Source: Rickettsia canadensis str. McKiel (GTDB lineage: Bacteria; Pseudomonadota; Alphaproteobacteria; Rickettsiales; Rickettsiaceae). Taken from it: a DNA stretch of 64,000 nt. This document shows positions 51,127 to 61,327 of the stretch, piece after piece. A program made the position numbers and the translations under genes. Position 1 is the stretch's first letter; each line of letters begins with the position of its first letter. A model generated the notes under the pieces. The model saw only the letters and a program-made list of their open reading frames with translations, ran no database searches and had not been told where the DNA came from. The DNA lies in assembly GCF_000014345.1 (NCBI RefSeq), contig NC_009879.1, positions 1 through 64,000 of the forward strand, given 5' to 3'.

Positions 51127-51884
51127 ATTAAAGAACTCCCTAAGATTAACATTGGTATTGATAAAATCTGTCCCATAGTTAAACTATCTAAAATAAACCC
51201 AATCTGCATATCAGGTTCTCTAAATATTTCAATAGTTATTCGGAAAAGAGCATAAAATGTTAGAAATAGTCCTAAGTTTAAAGCACGTTTTTCAAGAGTT
51301 TTGTGCTTAAATGTTGCATATGCTAAGATACAAAATAATACTAAACCTTCAAAAAAAGCTTCATATAATTGACTAGGGTGACGTGGGCTTAGGTCACTAT
51401 TTGGGAAAATTATACCAAAAGAAGAATTTGTAATACGTCCATATAGCTCACCGTTAATAAAATTAGCGATTCTACCTAAAAATAATCCGATAGGTACTAC
51501 CGTTGCTATTATGTCTGTAAGACTTAAAAAATTAACTTTATATTTGCGACAAAACAAATAAGCAGCAATAATTACTCCTAAAGCTCCGCCATGGAAAGAC
51601 ATCCCGCCTTGATAAGTTTTTAAGATATCTATTGGATTTGAAAAATATCTAGAAGGGTTATATAATAAAACAAAACCTAGTCTACCTCCAACTATTATGC
51701 CTATAACAGCATAAGTAATGAAATCTTCTAGATTTTTTTTTGTAATTTGAGGCTTAAATTTTTCTATAATTTTGTTTGCATAAAACCAGCCTAGTAAAAT
51801 TCCTATTACATATGAAAGGGAATACCAAGATATAGCAAATGGACCTATAGAAAAAATAACAGGATTAATATTTGGAAATATCAT
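51105..51884 (-). CDS. lgt: Prolipoprotein diacylglyceryl transferase
   Basis: 259-residue inner-membrane enzyme that attaches diacylglycerol from phosphatidylglycerol to the lipobox Cys. Seven hydrophobic segments; the signature [13 protein letters not shown] and the HGG region (SFHGGALGV) are intact, and HPSQLYEA follows. I start at ATG 51884 (MIFPNINPV); the open frame reaches 51950 but that extra sequence is repeat R1. Operon with the MidA-type gene, overlapping by 22 bases. Confidence 0.95.
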   Translation of the reverse strand: MIFPNINPVIFSIGPFAISWYSLSYVIGILLGWFYANKIIEKFKPQITKKNLEDFITYAVIGIIVGGRLGFVLLYNPSRYFSNPIDILKTYQGGMSFHGGALGVIIAAYLFCRKYKVNFLSLTDIIATVVPIGLFLGRIANFINGELYGRITNSSFGIIFPNSDLSPRHPSQLYEAFFEGLVLFCILAYATFKHKTLEKRALNLGLFLTFYALFRITIEIFREPDMQIGFILDSLTMGQILSIPMLILGSSLICQSTLK

Positions 51885-51900
51885 AGTAAATAAGTTATTG

Positions 51901-52058
51901 AAATAGATTTTTTGTATAAAACTTGCTTCTAAGGGTAATTTGTAAGTCAATCCGGTAATCGCATTCTCACATATGTCTATACTATATGCTGCAGTGCTGT
52001 GTTCCGTGTTCCTTCAAATTTCTCCTTATATTATCTACGTTATACAAAAAATCTATTT
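51901..52058 (-). repeat. Dispersed palindromic repeat R1, copy 4, with 18-bp perfect arms
   Basis: 158 bases; end arms 51901-51918 and 52041-52058 (AAATAGATTTTTTGTATA and its exact complement). The core CTTGCTTCTAAGGGTAATTTGT, CAATCCGGTAATCG and GTTCCGTGTTCC.TCAAATT is nearly that of copy 1. It separates the divergent lgt and MscS genes and so sits in a promoter region. Confidence 0.88.
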
Positions 52059-52145
52059 TTTGAGTTAGAATTATTGATAAGATAAAATTTTAGTAATAAT
52101 AAAAAAGATTTAATATTTTATTATTATAATAATAATAGGTAAGAT

Positions 52146-53309
52146 ATGCAATATTTAATGGATCTATATTATATCTCAAGTACCGAGTTAGTATTATTAT
52201 TTGTTATGTTAGTAACTCTTATACCAGTGATATTTCTAATTAAAAGATTAATTTTTATTCCTGTAAAAAATTATTTAACTAGACATCATTATGATGATTA
52301 TGAAAGGATAATAAAAAAATATCCTATATTTCGTTATTTATTACACACTTTATTAGCATTTTACTTTGTATGTTGGGGAAATATTTTTCATCCTAATTCT
52401 TTTAAAGCACATGTGTTCCTTGGAATCAAAGATACTATAGTAATCTTATATACTAGTATATCCATGACTATGTTATTATTAACGCTTATAGATGCTTTTG
52501 CAGATCTGTATCACAATAGGATCAAAACCGTAAAAAATGTACCGCTAAGTTTATATTTTCAAATATTAAAAATCATTGTCATGGTCATTGCAGTCATGAT
52601 AACTATTTCCTACATATTAAATATTTCACTTAGTACATTCCTAACAAGTTTAGGTGCAGCCACAGCTCTTTTAACATTTGTTTTCAAAGATACCGTTTTA
52701 GGATTACTTGCAAGCTTGCAACTAACTACTCAAGAAATTATTAATATTGGAGACTGGGTACGTATTGGCAAAATTGAAGGGATAGTTGAAAAAATTACTA
52801 TTTCTGTAGTAACAATTAGAAATTTTGATCAATCTATTTCTACAGTTCCTACTTACAGCATTTTAAATTCTACCGTAACTAATTATAGAGGAATTAGTGA
52901 ATCAGGAGCAAGAAGGATAAAGAGAGTATTTAATATTAATATGGCAACTATTCACTTCTGTGATGCTACTATTTTAAAAGAATTAAAAAAATCTCCTTAT
53001 CTATCAAAGGATATAATAAATAAAATCACTGTTGATAAAGAAGAGAAAGATTTAACTAATATTAAACTATTCAAATTATACGTTCAAGAATATCTAAAAA
53101 ATAATCCAGCAGTTTATACTGAAGGGTTTACTTTTCTAGTAAGACAGCTTGAACCTACGATTTACGGGTTGCCTATAGAAATATATATCTTCGTTAAAGA
53201 AGTGAACTTAGTAGGTTATGAAAATATACAAGATGATATTTCTGAACATTTAATTTCTATACTGTCTGAATTTAAATTAAAAATATTTCAGAATGTAGCA
53301 GTGGTATAG
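52146..53309 (+). CDS. MscS family mechanosensitive channel
   Basis: 387-residue small-conductance mechanosensitive channel, YbdG-like by size. Four to five N-terminal membrane segments (about 13-33, 60-82, 94-118, 133-160) precede the pore helix SLGAATALLTFVFKDTVLG and the beta-domain ITTQEIINIGDWVRI-like stretch (LTTQEIINIGDWVRIGKIEG), then the cytosolic vestibule. It protects against osmotic downshift. Divergent from lgt across repeat R1. Confidence 0.92.
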   Translation: MQYLMDLYYISSTELVLLFVMLVTLIPVIFLIKRLIFIPVKNYLTRHHYDDYERIIKKYPIFRYLLHTLLAFYFVCWGNIFHPNSFKAHVFLGIKDTIVILYTSISMTMLLLTLIDAFADLYHNRIKTVKNVPLSLYFQILKIIVMVIAVMITISYILNISLSTFLTSLGAATALLTFVFKDTVLGLLASLQLTTQEIINIGDWVRIGKIEGIVEKITISVVTIRNFDQSISTVPTYSILNSTVTNYRGISESGARRIKRVFNINMATIHFCDATILKELKKSPYLSKDIINKITVDKEEKDLTNIKLFKLYVQEYLKNNPAVYTEGFTFLVRQLEPTIYGLPIEIYIFVKEVNLVGYENIQDDISEHLISILSEFKLKIFQNVAVV

Positions 53310-53498
53310 TAATCCGAGTAAATGAAAAGTAGTAAAAATAGAAAAATACATTAATATTTGCATCCAAAATGGAAGCTACCTTTCATCTTGGATATTATTA
53401 TTTTTAACTCATTTTAAAAGTAGTATATACTACTTGATTATTTTCTCTAAATGCTTTAAACTTTAAGCTTTAAAAATATAAAAATTTAAGACCTAGGA

Positions 53499-55181
53499 AT
53501 GAATAATAATATAATGAATTTAATAGCTGCTATTGTACTGTCTTTAAGTATAATTTTTGGTTGGCAATATTTTGTTGTAAAACCTGAACACAAAAAACAG
53601 CAGCAGCAAATAGCAATGCAGAAAGCAGAAAATTTAAAGAAACAAAAGTTAAAAGCTTTAATCAAACCTGCATCTGATCTTGTTGTACAAGAAGCAAATC
53701 AAGTCCAGCGTATTAAAATAGAATCTGAATCGCTCACCGGTTCTATTTCATTAAAAGGACTTAGATTCGACGATTTAATATTGAAGAAATATAAACAAGA
53801 TTTATCTAAAAATAGTACTGAAGTAAGGTTATTTTCACCAGCTAATACAGAGAATGCTTATTTTGCCGAAATTGGCTTAGTTAGTAATTTATCTAGTGTA
53901 AAACTCCCTAACAATGATACTATATGGAATAGCGACGGTGAAATATTAAGTCCTGAAAAACCTGTTAATTTATTTTGGGTTAATGAAGACGGAGTTAAAT
54001 TTTTAGTTACTATTACTCTCGATGAAAACTATTTATTTACTGTAGAACAAACCATTGTTAATAATAGTGATAAAGAACTTCCTGTGCAATCTTACGGTTT
54101 AATAAACCGTAAATATATTGCTGTAGAGAAAGCGGTGAATATATTACATCAAGGGCCTATAGGTTGTATAAACGAAAATCTTAAAGAATATTCGTATGAT
54201 GATATTAAAGATAAGAAAAGCGAAAAGTTTGTAGCAAGTAAAGTTGATTGGATAGGAATGACCGATAAATATTGGTTATCTTCATTAATTCCAGATAAAT
54301 CAAGTAATTATAGCTCAAATTTTAATTATGCTCTTACACAAGGTGTTGAAAGATATCAGGTAGATTTTATTTCACCGGTACAAATAATAAAGTCTGGCGA
54401 AAATTTTTCTATTACAAGTAGAATTTTTGCCGGAGCAAAAAAAGTAGACTTACTAGATAAATATGAAAAACAATATGGTATTAAGTTATTCGATAGAGCT
54501 ATTGATTTCGGTTGGTTTTATATAATTACTAAACCGGTCTTCTACGCCATGAATTTTTTCTATGGTTATGTTGGTAATTTCGGGATTAGTATATTAATCG
54601 TTACAGTTATAATTAAGTTGCTAATGTTTACTTTAGCGAATAAATCCTATTGTTCAATGAAAAAAATGAAAAATTTACAGCCGGAAATAGATAGGATAAA
54701 AAATTTATACGGCGATGATAAAGCACGTTTAAATCAAGAAATTATGGCTTTATATAAAAAAGAAAAAGTAAATCCGGTAGCAGGTTGTTTGCCCATACTT
54801 GTTCAAATACCCGTATTTTTCTCTATATATAAAGTATTGTACGTAACTATCGAAATGCGGCAAGCACCTTTTTACGGTTGGATTAAAGACTTATCTGCAC
54901 CTGACCCTACTACTATTTTTAATTTATTCGGATTCTTACCATTTTCGCCGCCGTCATTTTTAATGATTGGAGCATGGCCTATTTTAATGGCTATTACTAT
55001 GTTCTTACAGCAAAGAATGAGTCCTGAACCTGCCGATCCCGTGCAGGCACAAGTAATGAAATTTATGCCGTTAATTTTTTTAGTAATGTTTAGTAGTTTT
55101 CCTGTAGGGCTTTTAATATATTGGTCTTGGAATAATATTCTATCTATAATCCAACAATATTATATTAATAAATTTAATTAA
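53499..55181 (+). CDS. yidC: Membrane protein insertase YidC
   Basis: 560-residue YidC of the Gram-negative long form: membrane anchor at about 6-25, large periplasmic beta-domain (about 40-340), and the conserved five-helix insertase core (about 350-560, [41 protein letters not shown] in parts, [18 protein letters not shown]). It inserts F0 subunits a and c, among others, which are encoded in this window. The stop overlaps the pgsA start as TAATG. Confidence 0.96.
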   Translation: MNNNIMNLIAAIVLSLSIIFGWQYFVVKPEHKKQQQQIAMQKAENLKKQKLKALIKPASDLVVQEANQVQRIKIESESLTGSISLKGLRFDDLILKKYKQDLSKNSTEVRLFSPANTENAYFAEIGLVSNLSSVKLPNNDTIWNSDGEILSPEKPVNLFWVNEDGVKFLVTITLDENYLFTVEQTIVNNSDKELPVQSYGLINRKYIAVEKAVNILHQGPIGCINENLKEYSYDDIKDKKSEKFVASKVDWIGMTDKYWLSSLIPDKSSNYSSNFNYALTQGVERYQVDFISPVQIIKSGENFSITSRIFAGAKKVDLLDKYEKQYGIKLFDRAIDFGWFYIITKPVFYAMNFFYGYVGNFGISILIVTVIIKLLMFTLANKSYCSMKKMKNLQPEIDRIKNLYGDDKARLNQEIMALYKKEKVNPVAGCLPILVQIPVFFSIYKVLYVTIEMRQAPFYGWIKDLSAPDPTTIFNLFGFLPFSPPSFLMIGAWPILMAITMFLQQRMSPEPADPVQAQVMKFMPLIFLVMFSSFPVGLLIYWSWNNILSIIQQYYINKFN

Positions 55182-55726
55182 TGAGAATAGATAAAAATTT
55201 ACCTAATTATCTAACTGTTGCTCGAGTAATGGTAATTCCAATAATTATACTAGCGTTTTATATCAATAATTCACTTGCACGTACATTTGGGGCATTATTA
55301 TTTGTTTTAGCTAGTATTACAGATTTTTTTGACGGTTATATTGCAAGGAAATATAATTTAGTTACAAGTTTTGGTAAAATGTTTGATCCTATAGCAGATA
55401 AGCTACTCGTAGGTTGCGTTATTATAATGCTACTAAAAAAAGATAATGTAGATGAGATACCTTGCTTATTAATTTTAGCACGAGAATTTTTAGTTAGTGG
55501 TCTTCGGGAGTTTTTAGCTCTAGTAAAGGTTAGTGTGCCTGTATCAAGACTAGCTAAGGTAAAAACGTTTTTACAAATGTTTGCTTTATCGATATTGATA
55601 CTAGGTTCAAAAGGTTCAGGAATTATTTATTTAGATATAGTAGGAGAAATAATTTTATGGATTGCTGCTTTTTTAACCATCATCACAGGTTATTCTTATT
55701 TTAAAGCATGTAAGAAATATTTTTAA
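55181..55726 (+). CDS. pgsA: CDP-diacylglycerol-glycerol-3-phosphate 3-phosphatidyltransferase
   Basis: 181-residue CDP-alcohol phosphotransferase making phosphatidylglycerol-phosphate. The signature D-G-x2-A-R-x8-G-x3-D-x3-D is seen as [20 protein letters not shown] followed by IADK. About five membrane segments. Its product feeds Lgt (51105). Translationally coupled to yidC by a one-base overlap. Confidence 0.95.
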   Translation: MRIDKNLPNYLTVARVMVIPIIILAFYINNSLARTFGALLFVLASITDFFDGYIARKYNLVTSFGKMFDPIADKLLVGCVIIMLLKKDNVDEIPCLLILAREFLVSGLREFLALVKVSVPVSRLAKVKTFLQMFALSILILGSKGSGIIYLDIVGEIILWIAAFLTIITGYSYFKACKKYF

Positions 55727-55849
55727 AAACGCTAATAGCAAATTACTATAGGTAATTTGCTATTGATTGCAAGGTGGACAAATCAAGCTTGGGACAGCCC
55801 TATGCTTGGATTTGAGAATAAAATGTTTATATTATTAAGTAGGATTTAT

Positions 55850-56300
55850 ATGGTTTATTTTTATAAATCTACGCTGCTAACAATGATATAATTGCTGATA
55901 AGAAAGTTGTAAAGATAGAAGTAATTAATGAACATTTAAAAATATTAGACTAATAGATGCAACAGAAAAATTAATGAAGCAATTAGGATTAGAAGATACT
56001 TTTTATAAAGTATCACTGCCAGATGCGTCACGCTTGTCCTTGTTAATGAGAAATATACTCATTGTAGAAAAATAATAGAAGATACTATAGAGATTTTGTA
56101 ACATTAAACTAATTGTTTTTCTTGATCATAGAGAATGCAGAGCTTATAAAATATAGGTCGGGAAGAGTAAATATCAAGAAAAAAGAAACGGCAGCATATG
56201 CAGAAATTTTAAATAAGGCACGTAATAACATAATTAAAGAAAAATTCACCAAATTAAAAATGTATACTCTTTAATGTGGTTTGACGATGTAGTAGAACAA
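55850..56300 (+). pseudogene. Carbonic-anhydrase-like protein remains
   Basis: Plus-strand pieces [55 protein letters not shown] and MWFDDVVEQ occur in order with shifts. LDHRECRAYK resembles the zinc-site strand of beta-carbonic-anhydrase-like proteins (xxDHxDCGAY). Upstream 55727-55849 is AT-rich without a clear signal. Confidence 0.45.
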
Positions 56301-56310
56301 ACTTAGGAAG

Positions 56311-56468
56311 ATGTCATTCCTGCGAAAGCAGGAATTTAGACTTTTTTGTTGTCATCCTATAGCTTGACCACCAATTCTTGTATAACAGATTATATCCTAA
56401 GATCTAGCTCACAAGTTGCAGTATGATAATAAAAGGTTACTAGATTCCTGCTTTCGCAGGAATGACAT
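56311..56468. repeat. RPE-like element with 25-bp perfect arms
   Basis: Arms 56311-56335 and 56444-56468 (beginning ATGTCATTCCTGCGAAAG) are exact complements; each arm is itself a small hairpin (CCTGCGAAAGCAGG). A second element with TCATCCTATAGCTTGACCACC lies between them, suggesting nesting. A lone half (ATGTCATTTACACGAAAGCGG) is at 57271. Confidence 0.87.
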
Positions 56469-56526
56469 AGAGCAGATTTAGCCTCTACCCATACCATATA
56501 CCTATAAGTTCGCAAAATAATAGATT

Positions 56527-56925
56527 TTATTTTGTATCTTTATCCTGTTTATCGTTAGAATTAACAGCATTATTTTTGCGGTCGTTGTTTTCTACTGTTA
56601 GTTTAGAGAGAGATAGTTTTTGTTTATATTTTTGTTGCTCTGCTAAAAAATTTTGAGCCTCTTTGGAAAGGCTATTATATAATTTACGTTTTTCTTTGTT
56701 AATATTAACTATTTTTACTCTATATTTTTGTATTTCCTCACGTACTTCTGGTTTTATAGTCCCGGCATAAGCAGAAAAAGCATCTATAATTTTTTGTGTT
56801 GTGACATCATTAGTTTTTGCTGCATCTTTTTTGGAGCCGTTAGAAGTTACACTGTTAGCAAAGCTGATTGTACTAAGTAAAAAAGCTATTCCAAATATGA
56901 TATTTTTAATTATTTTTCGTGTCAT
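56527..56925 (-). CDS. Small exported hypothetical protein
   Basis: 132 residues. A signal peptide (1-23, [17 protein letters not shown]) is followed by a Ser/Asn linker, a helical central part ([40 protein letters not shown]) and a Lys/Asp/Asn-rich tail. Probably periplasmic; family not recognised. Intact and alone between decayed regions. Confidence 0.65.
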   Translation of the reverse strand: MTRKIIKNIIFGIAFLLSTISFANSVTSNGSKKDAAKTNDVTTQKIIDAFSAYAGTIKPEVREEIQKYRVKIVNINKEKRKLYNSLSKEAQNFLAEQQKYKQKLSLSKLTVENNDRKNNAVNSNDKQDKDTK

Positions 56926-57289
56926 ATTAAACCTTAATTTACGCGAATAGTGAATTATTACTATTTGATTAGAAATATTAAATATAAAAGGTGAAAAACG
57001 GTTTCCACTTTTTTATATAAATTAATTATATATGTTATTTTTTACTAAAAATAATAACATTTTGTTCTGAAATCGGGTTGAAAAACTGCTTCAAACCTTA
57101 ATTTCTAGAACTTTTTAATAAGTAGTAAATGAGTGTAGTAATTTGCTACTTATTGGCGATAATTTTATCCTTAGTAAGTAGAACATGTTTAAGTCTAATA
57201 GTCAATGAAAAGATATATAATAAAAGGGTATTACCTAAAAAAATTGTTTGGGACAGCTTAATGCTTTAATGTCATTTACACGAAAGCGG

Positions 57290-57830
57290 GAATCTAGTAA
57301 TTTAAATAAATAAGATTTTTTCGGAGATACATAATCTAAAAATACTTTTCTATTTAGATGATCAATTCTATGCTCGATAATTCTTGTTAAAAATCCTTCT
57401 ACAATACCTTCAATTTGATTTTCATTTATATCATATGCCTGATAATTAATTTTCTTATATCATGCTAACCCTGTAGCATTTTCAACAGAAAAGCATCATT
57501 TGTAATCTTCATGTTTGTTAATACCTATCGGTTTATATGATGGGTTGAGCCATATAGTTTTAGGCATTGTATCGGTAAGGTAAGGACAGCATTTTTTAAC
57601 TCTTCATTTTCATGTAATACAAATATTATTACACATTATTAATATGCTTATTTATGGTGCAGCAAGCTCTGCACAATTTTCTTCTTGATCATATTTCTTT
57701 TCTAAAATAGATATATCATATAATCTCCTGGAGATAACTGAATGTTTTAAGTTTTTGCCTTTATTCTGATAGTTTTATCCTCTGACCTATTTAAGGTTAC
57801 ATATTCCGGTAATAAATCTTCACTTTTCAT
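57290..57830 (-). pseudogene. Peptide deformylase paralogue remains
   Basis: From ATG 57830 (MKSEDLLPEYVTLNRSEDKT) minus-strand pieces give AELAAP (for GLAAPQ), KCFSVENATG (for GCLSV.G), INYQAYDINENQIEGIVEGF and ARVIQHEIDHL-equivalent TRIIEHRIDHLNRKVFLDYV. The catalytic HExxH Glu is Arg (HRIDH), and frameshifts and stops split the N-terminal half. The reading runs into a palindromic half-element. Peptide deformylase is essential, so a functional copy must lie elsewhere. Bases 56926-57289 hold AT-rich DNA with weak hairpins only. Confidence 0.72.
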
Positions 57831-57948
57831 ATATGAATTTTTATAATTGTATTACTTTTACAACCTGTTATAATAATTATTATATTTCTTTAACTTACCT
57901 TAACATCAATAATTTTATTTAATTTCCTTTGAGTAAAAATCAATAGGT

Positions 57949-57976
57949 TTGACTTTTTAACATATTCTAGTATAAT
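57949..57976 (+). promoter_or_regulatory. Promoter of tlc1
   Basis: TTGACT (57949-57954) and TATAAT (57971-57976) with a 16-base spacer, 35 bases before the tlc1 ATG. A near-consensus sigma-70 promoter, fitting strong expression of the translocase. Confidence 0.68.
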
Positions 57977-58010
57977 ATCTACCTTCAAAATAAATAGAAA
58001 AATTTGATTT

Positions 58011-59516
58011 ATGAGTACGACGAAAAGCGATAATTATCTCTCGGAACTAAGAAAAATAATTTGGCCTATAGAAAGATATGAAAATAAGAAGTTTCTTCCT
58101 ATGGCGTTTATGATGTTCTGTATTTTATTAAACTATTCAACCCTTCGCTCAATTAAAGACGGGTTTGTAGTAACGGATATAGGTGCAGAAGCAATAAGTT
58201 TCTTAAAAACATATATAGTACTACCTTCTGCCGTAATTGCCATGGTAATTTATGTTAAACTTTGCGATATTTTAAAGCAAGAAAACGTGTTTTATGTCAT
58301 TACTTCATTTTTTTTAGGGTATTTTGTACTATTTGCATTTGTTCTTTACCCTTATCCTGATTTAGTACATCCTGATCCTGAAACGATTGAACATTTGAGT
58401 TTAGCTTATCCTAATTTCAAATGGTTTATAAGAATAGTTGGGAAATGGAGTTTTGCATCTTTTTATACTATGGCAGAACTTTGGGGAACAATGATACTTA
58501 GTTTATTATTTTGGCAATTTGCTAACCAAATTACTAAAACTGACGAAGCTAAGCGTTTTTACTCAATGTTCGGTTTACTTGCTAATTTAGCCTTGCCTGT
58601 AGCATCTGTTATTATTGGATATTTCTTGCATGAAGAAACACAAATAGTTGCAGAACATCTAAAATTTGTTCCGTTATTTATTATTATGATAACAAGCAGC
58701 TTTTCAATAATATTAACATATAGATGGATGAATAAAAATGTTTTGACTGATCCGCTTCTTTATGATCCTGCACTTGTAAAAGAAAAAAAATCTAAAGCAA
58801 AAATGTCGCTCCTAGATAGCTTTAAGATGATTTTTATGTCTAAATATGTGGGCTATATTGCTCTACTCCTTATTGCTTACGGCGTTTCTGTAAATTTAGT
58901 TGAAGGGGTGTGGAAGTCAAAAGTAAAAGAATTATATCCAACAAAAGAAGCTTATACTATGTATATGGGCAGGTTCCAATTTTATCAAGGTTGGGTTGCT
59001 ATTGCTTTTATGATTGTAGGAAGTAATATTCTAAGAAAAGTATCATGGTTGATTGCTGCAATGATTACTCCTTTAATGATGTTACTTACCGGTGCTGCAT
59101 TTTTTGCATTTATCTTTTTTGATAGCGTTATTGCTATGTATTTAACAGGAATTCTTGCTTCAGGTCCTTTAGCACTTTCGGTTATGATCGGTATGATTCA
59201 GAATGTTTTAAGTAAAGGTGTAAAATATTCTTTATTTGATGCAACTAAAAATATGGCATATATTCCGCTTGATAAAGATTTACGTGTAAAAGGACAAGCT
59301 GCCGTTGAAGTTATCGGTGGAAGATTCGGTAAATCAGGCGGTGCTATTATTCAATCTACATTCTTTATTTTATTTCCTGCATTTGGCTTTGTAGAGGCGA
59401 CTCCTTATTTCGCTTCTATATTCTTTGTAATAGTAATATTATGGATATATGCCGTTAGAAGTTTAAATAAAGAGTATCAAGTTTTGGTGAATAAAACCGA
59501 CAATAGAATTTGTTAA
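58011..59516 (+). CDS. tlc1: ADP/ATP translocase Tlc1
   Basis: 501-residue nucleotide transporter (TLC family, 12 predicted membrane helices) that exchanges host ATP for bacterial ADP across the inner membrane, the hallmark of energy parasitism. Recognised from the start ([22 protein letters not shown] in parts), [29 protein letters not shown] and [17 protein letters not shown]. Length matches known Tlc proteins. A terminator lies downstream and the GlpT-like gene follows. Confidence 0.97.
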   Translation: MSTTKSDNYLSELRKIIWPIERYENKKFLPMAFMMFCILLNYSTLRSIKDGFVVTDIGAEAISFLKTYIVLPSAVIAMVIYVKLCDILKQENVFYVITSFFLGYFVLFAFVLYPYPDLVHPDPETIEHLSLAYPNFKWFIRIVGKWSFASFYTMAELWGTMILSLLFWQFANQITKTDEAKRFYSMFGLLANLALPVASVIIGYFLHEETQIVAEHLKFVPLFIIMITSSFSIILTYRWMNKNVLTDPLLYDPALVKEKKSKAKMSLLDSFKMIFMSKYVGYIALLLIAYGVSVNLVEGVWKSKVKELYPTKEAYTMYMGRFQFYQGWVAIAFMIVGSNILRKVSWLIAAMITPLMMLLTGAAFFAFIFFDSVIAMYLTGILASGPLALSVMIGMIQNVLSKGVKYSLFDATKNMAYIPLDKDLRVKGQAAVEVIGGRFGKSGGAIIQSTFFILFPAFGFVEATPYFASIFFVIVILWIYAVRSLNKEYQVLVNKTDNRIC

Positions 59517-59529
59517 AATTTAATTTTAT

Positions 59530-59562
59530 AAAAAAGCAAGTTTCTTAGAAGATTGCTTTTTT
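59530..59562 (+). terminator. Terminator after tlc1
   Basis: Arms AAAAAAGCAA (59530-59539) and TTGCTTTTTT (59553-59562) enclose 13 bases with a small inner stem (TTCT/AGAA) and end in T's, 14 bases after the tlc1 stop. Confidence 0.75.
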
Positions 59563-59582
59563 ATAGTCCGATGGTTTATAAT

Positions 59583-60872
59583 ATGACAAATACAAAATCC
59601 AAAATTAAAATTCCAAGATCGCCATATGTAAAAAAATATAATAGTTGGCGAGTAAGGATTTTGTATTCTATTATTATAGGTTATGCGACTTTTTATTTTT
59701 GTCGTCAGAATTTTAATATAGCAACTCCTGCTATAAGAGCATATTTTGGTGTTACTAAAACACAAATTGGTTGGATATTAACAGCTTCTTCTATAATGTA
59801 CGGAGTTAGTAAAGTGTGTAACGGTTTTATTAGTGATAAAGTTAATGCACGTATATTTATGGTATTAGGTCTTTTACTTGTTGGGATCATTACTATTCTA
59901 ATAGGCTTGTCAGATTTTTTATGGCTTATAGGCATTTTATGGATAGCCAGTAATTGGTTTCAATCTATGGGCTGGCCTCCTGCAACAAAAATGCTTACTC
60001 ACTGGTTTGCTCCAAAAGAGCTTGGAACTAAATGGGCTATGGGTGCAACTTCTAACCAAATAGGTGGGGCTTTAGCTATGGTAAGCTGTGGTTATTTAAT
60101 TGATAAATTCGACTGGAGAGCTGCTTTTTTTGTTCCCGGTGTTGTTGCTTGTATAGTATCGCTTTTCTTATATAATAGGCTTCGTTCTTCTCCAAAAGAA
60201 GTAGGCTTATCTACCGTGGAAGAATATAAAGAATATCCACCTGAATCTATAGGTGATTATGAAAAGCTATTAACTACGCAATTACTTAAAATGGTTTTTT
60301 GTAACAAGCTAATATGGTATGTTTGTCTAGCTAACATGTTTGTTTATATAATACGTTCCGGTGTAATTTATTGGGCGCCGACATTTTTAAGAGATTTACG
60401 TAATATAAGTCTTGCAAATGCAGGTTTACAAATCGGTTTATATGAAATGATAGGCATCCCAGGGGCATTAATAGCAGGTGTTTTATCAGATAAACTATTC
60501 CAAGGACGTCGAGGTCCTGTTGCTGCCATATGTATGATATCGCTTAGCTTATTGCTAGTCTTATTTTGGAAAATACCTGTTCAAAGTGAATTATTAAGCA
60601 TAGTAATTCTTTCTCTAATAGGCTTTTTTGTTTCAGGACCACAGCTCCTTGTAGGTATTGCTGCTGCAGATTTTAGTTCGCGTCAAGCTGTTGGTACTGC
60701 TAATGGATTATCAGGATTATTTGGTTATTTAGGAGCAGCGATTGCAGGTGTTGGTGTAGGATGGATTAGTGATAATTACGGTTGGAATGGGGTATTTACC
60801 TTTTTTAGTGTTTCTGCTCTTTTAGGAGGCGGTTTATTCACTTTAACATGGAATCGTTCAGCTAAAAAATAA
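59583..60872 (+). CDS. glpT: GlpT-like organophosphate:phosphate antiporter
   Basis: 429-residue MFS transporter of the organophosphate antiporter group (GlpT/UhpT); rickettsial GlpT imports glycerol-3-phosphate for phospholipid synthesis. Features: YFCRQNFNIATPAI in helix 1, GFISDKVNARIFM loop, NWFQSMGWPPATKMLTHWF and GLSGLFGYLGAAIAGVGVGW. Twelve membrane helices. I start at ATG 59583 (MTNTKSKIK); ATG 59571 and TTG 59553 are in frame but the latter lies inside the tlc1 terminator. Imported G3P would supply PgsA encoded at 55181. Confidence 0.92.
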   Translation: MTNTKSKIKIPRSPYVKKYNSWRVRILYSIIIGYATFYFCRQNFNIATPAIRAYFGVTKTQIGWILTASSIMYGVSKVCNGFISDKVNARIFMVLGLLLVGIITILIGLSDFLWLIGILWIASNWFQSMGWPPATKMLTHWFAPKELGTKWAMGATSNQIGGALAMVSCGYLIDKFDWRAAFFVPGVVACIVSLFLYNRLRSSPKEVGLSTVEEYKEYPPESIGDYEKLLTTQLLKMVFCNKLIWYVCLANMFVYIIRSGVIYWAPTFLRDLRNISLANAGLQIGLYEMIGIPGALIAGVLSDKLFQGRRGPVAAICMISLSLLLVLFWKIPVQSELLSIVILSLIGFFVSGPQLLVGIAAADFSSRQAVGTANGLSGLFGYLGAAIAGVGVGWISDNYGWNGVFTFFSVSALLGGGLFTLTWNRSAKK

Positions 60873-60901
60873 ATTTAATAATTATATAAATAGGTTGCAA
60901 A

Positions 60902-61324
60902 ATGACAATACAATATACTTTTTCAATGATTAAGCCTGATGCGATTAAAAGGAATAAAATAGGGCAAATTAATACTTATTTAGAAAATGCAGGCTTAAAG
61001 ATAGTAGCTCAAAAAATGAAGTATTTAACTAAATATGAAGCAGAATGTTTTTATGATGAACATAGAGCAAGACCATTTTTTAATAGCTTAGTTGAATATA
61101 TTACTTCAGGAGCAGTAGTGCTGCAAGTTCTTAAGGGGACAGATGCTATAACTTTAAATCGTAAAATTATGGGAGCAACTAATCCTGATGAAGCTGAAGC
61201 CGGAACTATTAGAAAAGATTTTGGTGAATCAATTGAAGCTAATAGTATTCACGGTTCTGATAGCCAAAATAGTGCAAAAAGAGAAATCGAATTTTTCTTT
61301 AATAAATCTGAAATTATAGAATAA
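60902..61324 (+). CDS. ndk: Nucleoside diphosphate kinase
   Basis: 140-residue Ndk, exchanging terminal phosphates among nucleotides. The phosphoacceptor His117 is in [17 protein letters not shown] and [14 protein letters not shown] are typical. Three bases separate it from mnmG. Complements nucleotide import by Tlc-family carriers. Confidence 0.97.
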   Translation: MTIQYTFSMIKPDAIKRNKIGQINTYLENAGLKIVAQKMKYLTKYEAECFYDEHRARPFFNSLVEYITSGAVVLQVLKGTDAITLNRKIMGATNPDEAEAGTIRKDFGESIEANSIHGSDSQNSAKREIEFFFNKSEIIE

Positions 61325-61327
61325 TTA

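Noticed and set aside
51885..51950. N-terminal extension of lgt
   Set aside because: The extension is read from repeat R1 and its flank; the natural start is MIFPNINPV.
57118..57150. Weak hairpin AAGTAGTAAAT...ATTTGCTACTT as a small RNA
   Set aside because: Single short stem with no promoter or neighbour that would support an RNA gene.
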